11,644 nt of DNA from an uncultured Collinsella sp. Lineage in GTDB: Bacteria > Actinomycetota > Coriobacteriia > Coriobacteriales > Coriobacteriaceae. The DNA lies in assembly GCA_902476475.1 (NCBI GenBank), contig CABSDO010000065.1:1-11644 (forward strand), given 5' to 3'. Positions 6,564-11,644 of the stretch are shown here, one piece after another. A program made the position numbers and the translations under genes. The notes under the pieces are model-generated. The model was not told where the DNA came from, made no database searches, and was given only the letters and a program-made list of their open reading frames with translations. Positions within the stretch are counted from its first letter, which is position 1. Every line of letters starts with the position of its first letter.

Positions 6564-6803
6564 ATGCCAGAGGGTTCCGTCCGCAACTTTGATGAGATCT
6601 CGGACCGTCTGGATCAGATCATCGCTACCGTTCGCTCCAAGGATACGTCCTTGGAGCGTTCACTCGATCTGTTTGACGAAGCGATTGAGCTGGGCTCCCG
6701 CGCGGTCGATATGGTCGACAAGTTTGAGCTGACGCCGCGTGAGGCCGACAAGCTCGAACAGGAATACGATGAGGATGCGGCAAACGAATCCCAGGATAGC
6801 TAG
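6564..6803 (+). CDS. xseB: Exodeoxyribonuclease VII small subunit
   Basis: The 79-residue protein matches XseB: an antiparallel helical hairpin with FDEISDRLDQIIATVRSKD and then TSLERSLDLFDEAIELG (28-44). XseB binds multiple copies per XseA catalytic subunit, and the complex degrades single-stranded DNA in both directions. Residues from about 58 on form an acidic tail. The ATG at 6564 follows GAGGAG in the end of nusB. The usual upstream partner xseA is absent between nusB and xseB, so the large subunit must be elsewhere or missing. The family call rests on a short but characteristic sequence and on synteny. Confidence 0.88.
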   Translation: MPEGSVRNFDEISDRLDQIIATVRSKDTSLERSLDLFDEAIELGSRAVDMVDKFELTPREADKLEQEYDEDAANESQDS

Positions 6804-6838
6804 GCCGCATCTCCGGATACGAATGGTTGATGGCATTC

Positions 6839-7642
6839 ATGAAACGCGTGCGTCTTGATGACGAACTGATTTCACAGGGCATCTGCGCCGATCGCGCGGA
6901 TGCCCTTCGCACTCTTATGGCCGGCTTGGTCTCGAGTGGCGGCGAGCGCTTGACTTCCCCGGGCCTTAAGGTGCCCCCGGGCCTGCCGCTGCACGTGAAG
7001 GGGCGCATTCCCTATGTCGGCCGCGGCGGTCTTAAGCTCGAAGGCGCGCTTGATGCGTTTGGCATCAATCCGACGGGCCTTGCCTGTCTTGATGTGGGCT
7101 GCTCTACCGGCGGCTTTACCGATTGCCTGCTCAAGCGCGGAGCTGCGACCGTTGTCTCGGTGGACGTGGGTCGCGCCCAGTTCGATTGGTCGCTGCGTCA
7201 GGACGATCGCGTGACGCTGCATGAGCGCACAAACGTGACGCAGCTGCCTGAGCTTGGCTATGCCGGCGCCATCGACCTGGCTGTGTGTGATGTCTCGTTT
7301 ACCAGCATCGCGAACATTATCGATGCGGTGCTGGCGTGCCTGGCGCCTACGGGTGCATTCTGCACGCTCGTAAAGCCGCAGTTTGAGGCTCCGGCGGCGC
7401 TGGTGGGCGAGGGCGGCATTGTGACCGATCCCGCCGTGCGCCGCGATACACTCGTTGCGGCAGTTGAACTCTTTGCCTCCAAGGGGCTGTTCCCGGTCGA
7501 TGTGTGCGTGTCGCCCATTCATGGTGCCAAGGGCAACGTTGAGTTTTTCCTGTACGGCACGAGATTTGCCCCCGGTGAACGTGCCGACGATGAGCTGCAA
7601 TCCCAGGTATCGGTTTTGAGCGAGAAAGCTGCAACGCTATGA
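6839..7642 (+). CDS. tlyA: TlyA family rRNA (cytidine-2'-O)-methyltransferase
   Basis: The product is 267 residues with an N-terminal S4 RNA-binding domain (about 1-60, RLDDELISQG) and an FtsJ-like Rossmann methyltransferase domain. The SAM motif is LDVGCSTGGFTD (84-95). The K-D-K-E tetrad expected for 2'-O methylation is K67 (GRGGLKL), D151 (CDVSF), K179 (LVKPQFE) and E235 (NVEFF). TlyA methylates 16S and, in some species, 23S rRNA cytidines; the older name hemolysin reflects an indirect phenotype. Three in-frame starts lie close together (TTG 6827, ATG 6830, ATG 6839), all with weak ribosome binding sites. The ATG at 6839 is chosen because homologues begin a few residues before RLD. The stop overlaps the nadK start by 4 bases. 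Confidence 0.93.
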   Translation: MKRVRLDDELISQGICADRADALRTLMAGLVSSGGERLTSPGLKVPPGLPLHVKGRIPYVGRGGLKLEGALDAFGINPTGLACLDVGCSTGGFTDCLLKRGAATVVSVDVGRAQFDWSLRQDDRVTLHERTNVTQLPELGYAGAIDLAVCDVSFTSIANIIDAVLACLAPTGAFCTLVKPQFEAPAALVGEGGIVTDPAVRRDTLVAAVELFASKGLFPVDVCVSPIHGAKGNVEFFLYGTRFAPGERADDELQSQVSVLSEKAATL

Positions 7643-8499
7643 AGGTCTTTCTGGTTCCCAATTACTACAAGCAAGAGGCGGTCGAGAGCGGCCTGATGCT
7701 CGAGCTTTGGCTGACGCGTCAGGGCTATGAGGTCGCATGGGCTGCCGACCAGCGATCGAAGATTCAAAGCACGCCTGATATTGACGGCTCCGATCTGGTC
7801 ATTACGCTCGGCGGTGACGGTACGCTGCTGCGCGCTGCCCGCATTCTCAACCATCGCGAGATTCCTATCCTCGGTCTTTCCTATGGTCACCTGGGCTTTT
7901 TAACTGCTGCGAGCCCCGAGGAACGCGACATCCTGCAGGTCGTGAGCGACGCCCTGTCCGGCGAGCTGCACGTGAGCCGTCGCGCCACCATCGCCGCGGA
8001 TATCGTGTCCGTGCGCGAAGACGGTACGAAGGATGTCGTGCGCACCTTCGCCCTCAACGACATGGCGCTTACTCGAGGTCCGCTGTCCGATATGGTCGAG
8101 TTCGACATCACGGTGTCGGGCCACCATATCGACCGACTGCGTGGCGACGGCGTGGTCGTGTCCACGGCGACTGGTTCTACGGGGTATGCGCTCAGTGCGG
8201 GTGGCCCCATCGTGAGCCCCGACTATACGGGCATGGTCTGCGTACCCATTGCGCCGCACACCATTCAGGCCCGTGCCTTCCTGACTTCGCCGAGTGATGT
8301 CGTCGAGATCTTTATGTCTGATGACCGTCCGAGCGTTCCGGCGATCGCTATCGATGGACAGTTTATTACCTGCGATGGCACCGTTGAGAGCGTGGCTGTG
8401 CGCCGCGGGCCCGGAGATGTGCTGCTTCTCGATTACGGCCCCGAGAGCTTCTATAACTCGGTGAGCCGCGTATTCTACGGAGTCCGTCATGATCGATGA
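7639..8499 (+). CDS. nadK: NAD kinase
   Basis: The 286-residue cytosolic enzyme makes NADP from NAD using ATP or polyphosphate. The Walker-like GGDGT is at 58-62, with LGFLTA at 85-90. The NAD-binding region contains DGVVVSTATGSTGYALSAGG (170-189), and PIAPHTIQARAF (203-214) follows. The usual NE dipeptide, which contacts the adenine, is N140-D141 here, a conservative change. The ATG start forms an ATGA overlap with the tlyA stop, and the 3' end overlaps recN by 11 bases, so tlyA, nadK and recN are probably translationally coupled. This tlyA-nadK-recN order is common in Actinobacteria. The first 45 residues are family-typical. Function is confident. Confidence 0.95.
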   Translation: MKVFLVPNYYKQEAVESGLMLELWLTRQGYEVAWAADQRSKIQSTPDIDGSDLVITLGGDGTLLRAARILNHREIPILGLSYGHLGFLTAASPEERDILQVVSDALSGELHVSRRATIAADIVSVREDGTKDVVRTFALNDMALTRGPLSDMVEFDITVSGHHIDRLRGDGVVVSTATGSTGYALSAGGPIVSPDYTGMVCVPIAPHTIQARAFLTSPSDVVEIFMSDDRPSVPAIAIDGQFITCDGTVESVAVRRGPGDVLLLDYGPESFYNSVSRVFYGVRHDR

Positions 8500-10117
8500 G
8501 CTGCAGGTTTCCAACATTGCACTCATTCGCGAGGCGACGCTGGTGCCGAGTGCCGGCCTGACTGTCCTGACCGGCGAGACCGGCGCCGGCAAGACCGCGC
8601 TGCTTTCCGCCCTTAAGCTCATCTTGGGCGAGCGCGCGGATTCGTCGACGGTGCGCGAGGGTGAGGCGCTTGCCAGCGTCGAGGCGCGGCTGTTCGACGG
8701 TCCACACGACACGGAAGGCTTTACCGTACAGCGCAGTCTTTCTGCCGAGGGCCGCAGCCGCGTGAAGATTGACGGCCGCATTGCCAGTGTGCGCGAGCTT
8801 TCGGAGCGCGTTGGCGTGATGATGGATCTGTGCGGCCAGCACGAGCACCAGCGCTTGCTCGATCCGGCGCATCACGTTGCGATGGTCGATGCGTGGGCGG
8901 GGCGCTCTGCGCTCGAGGCGCTCGAGCACTACCGTGCTTGCTTTAAAGCCTCGCGCGCGGCCGCTAAGGAGGTCCGTCGCGTCGAAGAGGCCTCGCGTGC
9001 GCAGGGGAGCCGCGTCGAGGAGGCGCGCTTTGCCCTCGAGCGCATCGGCGAGGTCGACCCTAAGCCGGGCGAGTATGAGGAACTCGAGGAACTGCTGCCG
9101 CGCTCCGAACATGCCGAGGTACTGGTTGCCACCGCTAACGATGCCCATGCATCGCTTGCCTCTGAAGGGGGAGCGCTCGATGCCGTGAACAGTGCTGTGG
9201 CAGAGCTTTCCCGAATGGCTACCGTCGATCGCAAACTGGGCGACATTGCCGATGCACTTTCGGATGCCTGTATCTCCCTTGAGGATTGCGCGAACGAGCT
9301 TCGTACCTATCGCGATGCCGTCGCCTTCGACCCGCGCGAGCTCGCTCGCATGCGTGAGCGGTATTCCGACCTCAAGGGTCTGTTGCGTCAGTGGGGTCCC
9401 ACCATGGACGATGTTTTTGCCATGCGCGATCGCTCGCAAGAACTGCTGTCTCTGGTCGATGATGGCGATGAGCAGATCAAAAAGGCGCGTGAGGCGCTCG
9501 GGAGCGCCGAGCGCGAGTTGTTTGCCGCTGCCAAGGCACTTAAGCGCGCTCGCAATACGGCGGCCCCGCGCTTCTGCCACGAGGTTGGCCGCCAGATGGC
9601 TCGCCTGGAGATGGGCGGCGCCGAGCTCGTCTGGGAGTCGCGCGATCTTCCCCGTGCTGAGTGGACGCCCGTTGGTCCTTCGAGCTACGAGCTGCTATAC
9701 CGCAGCGGTGCCGGCTTGACGCCACGCCCCCTGCGCCGCATTGCGTCGGGCGGCGAGCTCAGCCGCGTCATGCTGGCAAGCAAGGTTGTCCTCGGTAACG
9801 CGGATGGTGTCGATACGCTGGTGTTTGACGAGGTCGATGCTGGTGTCGGTGGCTCCACGGCGCGTGCACTCGCGGGCGTGCTGGCAGATCTCGCCGCTAC
9901 GCATCAGGTGATTGTCGTAACTCACTTGGCGCAGGTCGCCGTCATGGCCGACAAACATTATGTTGTCAGTAAGGAACCGGGCGATGTTCCCCAGACGCAT
10001 TTGGACGAGGTGACCGGCGAAGCGCGTACCGCCGAGATCGCCCGCATGTTGAGCGGCGATCAGTCCGAGGCAAGCTTGGCCCACGCCAAGCAGATGCTTG
10101 AAGAAGCTCGAGGCTAG
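8489..10117 (+). CDS. recN: DNA repair protein RecN
   Basis: RecN is an SMC-like ATPase recruited to double-strand breaks. The 542 residues are normal for the family. Walker A is GETGAGKT at 29-36, and DLCGQHEHQRLL marks the end of the N-terminal head. A long Glu/Arg/Ala-rich coiled-coil region runs from about 145 to 350. The C-terminal head has the ABC signature ASGGELSR (419-426), Walker B VFDEVDAG (D447, E448), and VVTHLAQVA with the switch His. The ATG at 8489 is preceded by ACGGAG (8477-8482) and lies inside nadK. No LexA-type operator was identified because recN lacks its own upstream intergenic region; it appears to be expressed as the last gene of the efp run. A hairpin follows the stop. 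Confidence 0.95.
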   Translation: MIDELQVSNIALIREATLVPSAGLTVLTGETGAGKTALLSALKLILGERADSSTVREGEALASVEARLFDGPHDTEGFTVQRSLSAEGRSRVKIDGRIASVRELSERVGVMMDLCGQHEHQRLLDPAHHVAMVDAWAGRSALEALEHYRACFKASRAAAKEVRRVEEASRAQGSRVEEARFALERIGEVDPKPGEYEELEELLPRSEHAEVLVATANDAHASLASEGGALDAVNSAVAELSRMATVDRKLGDIADALSDACISLEDCANELRTYRDAVAFDPRELARMRERYSDLKGLLRQWGPTMDDVFAMRDRSQELLSLVDDGDEQIKKAREALGSAERELFAAAKALKRARNTAAPRFCHEVGRQMARLEMGGAELVWESRDLPRAEWTPVGPSSYELLYRSGAGLTPRPLRRIASGGELSRVMLASKVVLGNADGVDTLVFDEVDAGVGGSTARALAGVLADLAATHQVIVVTHLAQVAVMADKHYVVSKEPGDVPQTHLDEVTGEARTAEIARMLSGDQSEASLAHAKQMLEEARG

Positions 10118-10135
10118 GTTGTATCACCGGTGTTG

Positions 10136-10178
10136 GTGGGACAAAATAGACTGAATTTTTTGTCCCACTATGCTTTTT
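10136..10178 (+). terminator. Hairpin terminator between recN and the convergent RpiR-family gene
   Basis: A perfect 11-bp inverted repeat joins GTGGGACAAAA (10136-10146) to TTTTGTCCCAC (10158-10168) across an 11-base loop. TATGCTTTTT follows (10169-10178), so the U-run starts 5 bases after the stem. That suits termination of recN. In the opposite direction the stem is followed by CAACACC, a poor tract, so minus-strand termination is less certain. The symmetric 11-11-11 layout could also be a protein-binding site. Confidence 0.7.
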
Positions 10179-11034
10179 ACTCCACAACCTTATCCGGCTG
10201 GATGAGCTCCTCGTAGTAGCTAATATGCTCGCGAGCGTCTTCAATCTCGGGCAGCAGGAAGTTGTAGATGACTTCGATGATCATCGTGGCGCTGATCTTA
10301 GAGAACGCAAAGTCGCCCGTCGTCAGCAGCGCTTCGTGGTTGACGGTATTAAAAGTGTAGTCTGCCAGACGCGCGAGCGGGGATTTGCTGTCGCTGCTGA
10401 TGACGACTACGGTTGCGCCGCAGTTGCGAGCCGCTTTTGCCATACGATTCAGTCGGCGCGATTTGCCGGAGTTTGAGATTAGCACGATGACGTCACCCGG
10501 GCGTAACGTGAGCGCAAAGCCGATTGATGTCTCGCTAATGGTGCTCGCCATGCAGCGCAGGCCCAGCTGCGAAAACTTAAACGTCGCATCGAGCGCGACC
10601 GCGTTGGTATTGCCCACAGCCGCAAACTCAATAACCCCTGCATGCTTAAGGGCACGCACAACAGCCGCCAGCGTATCGTGGTCGATCCCGTCGATGGTCG
10701 CATTAAGCTCGCTCACCTTGGCAGCCAGGATGTTCTTGAGGCTCTGCTCCATATTGTCGAGCGAGACCTCGTCAGTCAGGCCCTCGTTGCGCTGGCTTTC
10801 CAAATCCCTCGCCAACGAAAACTGAAAGCTGCGGAAGCTGCCAAAGCCAAGCTTGCGGCAGAAGCGCGAAACGGTCGCCTCGGACGTGGCGGCGGCGCGT
10901 GAGAGCTGAGCGGCCGTGAGGCGCGGCGCCTCGGACTGGTGCTCCAATATATAGTCGACAATGCGCTGCTCGGACTCGCTGTATCCCTGATGGGTGCTTA
11001 TGAGGGAAAGTGCGCTCTTGCTACTATCGGTCAT
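10177..11034 (-). CDS. RpiR/MurR family transcriptional regulator (HTH plus SIS domain)
   Basis: The 285-residue protein has an N-terminal helix-turn-helix of the RpiR type (about 1-77; QLSRAAATSEATVSRFCRKLGF holds the recognition helix) and a C-terminal SIS sugar-phosphate-binding domain (about 120-260, with AAVGNTNAVALDA, VIVLISNSGKS at 182-192 and VVVISSDSKSPLARLADY). Such regulators sense phosphosugars and act on adjacent sugar genes. The divergent neighbour is a fructose-type PTS gene, so that operon is the likely target; the ligand is not known. The start at 11034 is chosen because AGGAG (complement of 11041-11045) lies 6 bases upstream. An earlier in-frame ATG at 11082 would read through the palindromic region and has no ribosome binding site. 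The palindrome at 11050-11080 suggests autoregulation. Confidence 0.92.
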   Translation of the reverse strand: MTDSSKSALSLISTHQGYSESEQRIVDYILEHQSEAPRLTAAQLSRAAATSEATVSRFCRKLGFGSFRSFQFSLARDLESQRNEGLTDEVSLDNMEQSLKNILAAKVSELNATIDGIDHDTLAAVVRALKHAGVIEFAAVGNTNAVALDATFKFSQLGLRCMASTISETSIGFALTLRPGDVIVLISNSGKSRRLNRMAKAARNCGATVVVISSDSKSPLARLADYTFNTVNHEALLTTGDFAFSKISATMIIEVIYNFLLPEIEDAREHISYYEELIQPDKVVE

Positions 11035-11040
11035 GGATGG

Positions 11041-11045
11041 CTCCT
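11041..11045 (-). promoter_or_regulatory. Ribosome binding site fixing the RpiR-family start
   Basis: Read on the minus strand this is AGGAG, 6 bases before the ATG whose first base is 11034. Confidence 0.8.
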
Positions 11046-11049
11046 GGTT

Positions 11050-11080
11050 GGCATGAAAATCAAATTTGATTTGCAATGCC
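11050..11080. promoter_or_regulatory. Palindromic probable operator in front of the RpiR-family gene
   Basis: A perfect 16-bp palindrome AAATCAAATTTGATTT (11057-11072) is nested in GGCAT (11050-11054) and ATGCC (11076-11080), a near-symmetric 31-bp dyad. It covers the expected transcription start and leader of the minus-strand regulator gene. The symmetry suits a dimeric DNA-binding protein such as the RpiR-family product itself. Confidence 0.6.
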
Positions 11081-11082
11081 AT

Positions 11083-11088
11083 AGTATA
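11083..11088 (-). promoter_or_regulatory. Possible -10 element for the RpiR-family gene
   Basis: Read on the minus strand the hexamer is TATACT, one base from consensus, 49 bases upstream of the start codon. A convincing -35 at the right spacing is not seen (best nearby TATCTT or TTGTAA). The predicted start point falls in the palindrome, as expected for repression by occlusion. Confidence 0.45.
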
Positions 11089-11135
11089 CGGGCATTTTCA
11101 ATTACAAGATACACCTTGCCGTTTCAAGTGTTGAT

Positions 11136-11181
11136 GGTAAACTTTCACCTACCGTTTACGGTTATGAAAGAACCTTTCACC
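11136..11181. promoter_or_regulatory. Cluster of short repeats upstream of the PTS gene
   Basis: CTTTCACC occurs twice (11142-11149 and 11174-11181). The dyad TGAAAG-aac-CTTTCA spans 11165-11179, and the dyad ACCGT-TT-ACGGT spans 11151-11162. A further CTTTCA is at 11228-11233. A GTAAAC (11137-11142) / GTTTAC (11154-11159) pair overlaps. The density of symmetric elements points to activator or repressor binding. The PTS promoter itself could not be placed with confidence. Confidence 0.45.
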
Positions 11182-11244
11182 GGAGAATTGCACCTTGTCT
11201 CTTCTCACGCGGACGGTAGGTTGGTATCTTTCAGTTGTGGAAAA

Positions 11245-11285
11245 ACGCGCATCGAAGCGCGTGTAGGGGAGCGCCCGCGGGCGCT
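11245..11285 (+). promoter_or_regulatory. Two GC-rich hairpins in the PTS gene leader
   Basis: ACGCGC (11245-11250) pairs with GCGCGT (11257-11262) around a 6-base loop. A perfect 16-bp palindrome, AGCGCCCGCGGGCGCT, follows at 11270-11285 and ends 10 bases before the ribosome binding site. No U-tract follows, so they are not intrinsic terminators. They may affect leader stability or translation. Confidence 0.45.
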
Positions 11286-11306
11286 GTACTCAAGAAGGAG
11301 GGACAC

Positions 11307-11644
11307 ATGGCTAAGTTTGACATCATCGCCGCCACCGGTTGCCCGACCGGCATTGCGCACACCTTCATGGCGAAGGAAGCGCTGGAGAAGGCAGCTGCCG
11401 AGCGCGGTCTGACCATTAAGGTCGAGACTCATGGCCAGGTCGGTGTCGAGAACGAGCTCACCAAGAGCGAGATCGCTGGCGCCAAGGCCGTTGTCGTCGC
11501 AGCCGATAAGGATGTCCAGGCTGAGCGTTTCGCCGGCAAGCCCATGGTTTCCGTTGGTGTTTCCAAGGCCCTGTCCGTTGAGGCCGCCGGTAAGCTGATT
11601 GACCGCGCGCTCGCCGCCAAGGGTGACGACACGGTTGCGGCTGG
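11307..11644 (+). CDS. fruA: Fructose-family PTS EIIB domain protein, N-terminal part (probable FruA, EIIBC)
   Basis: The frame opens at ATG 11307 after AAGGAGGG (11295-11302) and is still open at the window edge, giving 112 residues. The start MAKFDIIAATGCPTGIAHTF contains the phospho-accepting Cys12 in the GCPTGIAHT signature of fructose-family EIIB. The domain runs to about residue 100 (VETHGQVGVEN, AGAKAVVVAADKDV, FAGKPMVSV) and then enters an Ala/Gly/Asp linker, suggesting fusion to a membrane EIIC. EIIB passes phosphate from EIIA to the incoming sugar at the membrane. The divergent RpiR-family gene is the probable regulator. The fructose family is clear; exact sugar (fructose, mannose or other ketose) and domain order beyond the edge are unknown. 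Confidence 0.9.
   Translation, partial: MAKFDIIAATGCPTGIAHTFMAKEALEKAAAERGLTIKVETHGQVGVENELTKSEIAGAKAVVVAADKDVQAERFAGKPMVSVGVSKALSVEAAGKLIDRALAAKGDDTVAA

Noticed and set aside
6839..7642. TlyA as a haemolysin toxin
   Set aside because: The S4 domain plus FtsJ-like K-D-K-E methyltransferase domain indicate rRNA methylation; no secretion signal or membrane segment is present.
8366..9580. A 404-codon open frame on the minus strand opposite nadK and recN
   Set aside because: It crosses the end of nadK and much of recN, both with clear motifs on the plus strand, has no ribosome binding site context and shows no recognisable domain.
11164..11179. A catabolite-responsive element (cre) in front of the PTS gene
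   Set aside because: The TGAAAG-aac-CTTTCA dyad lacks the central CG and the spacing of the cre consensus, so it was listed only as an uncharacterised dyad.
1..11644. A defence island, prophage or other multi-gene novel system
   Set aside because: All recognisable genes are core functions in a conserved order. No integrase, transposase, repeats, tRNA-flanked insertion or compositional break was seen.

Overview
The window is a GC-rich chromosomal segment with tightly packed, mostly same-strand housekeeping genes. Gene order (ruvX-mltG-yqeG-aroK-aroB-like-pepP-efp-asp23-nusB-xseB-tlyA-nadK-recN), codon bias and protein character suggest an actinobacterium of the class Coriobacteriia, probably Collinsella or a close relative. 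That placement is inferred from sequence character and was not searched. No mobile element, CRISPR array, tRNA or rRNA was seen.

Positions 1-3596 hold one operon-like run: the 3' end of ruvX, then mltG (peptidoglycan lytic transglycosylase), a YqeG-type HAD phosphatase, aroK (shikimate kinase) and an AroB-family gene. Genes overlap or nearly touch. The AroB-family protein aligns end to end with 3-dehydroquinate synthase but lacks all three zinc ligands, the glycine-rich NAD motif and several conserved active-site residues, so it is probably not a dehydroquinate synthase. This is the most unusual thing in the window.

Positions 3597-4925 hold a leader with a long imperfect hairpin, an M24 (Xaa-Pro) peptidase gene and a strong intrinsic terminator. 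Positions 4926-10178 hold a second run: efp, an Asp23/YqhY-family gene, nusB (TTG start), xseB, tlyA, nadK and recN. It is closed by a hairpin shared with the convergent gene. The order matches the efp-yqhY-nusB-xseB-tlyA-recN arrangement of Firmicutes, but folD, xseA, ispA, dxs and the ArgR gene are missing.

Positions 10177-11644 hold a minus-strand RpiR/SIS-family regulator. It is divergent from the start of a fructose-type PTS EIIB (probably fruA) gene that runs off the window. The 272-base divergent region has a 16-bp perfect palindrome inside a larger dyad near the regulator's start, several CTTTCA/TGAAAG boxes, and two GC-rich hairpins just before the PTS ribosome binding site. This is probably a sugar-responsive regulatory region.

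The content is mostly conserved core metabolism, translation, cell-wall and repair genes. The novelty lies in the degenerate AroB and the uncharacterised regulatory structures, not in a new multi-gene system.
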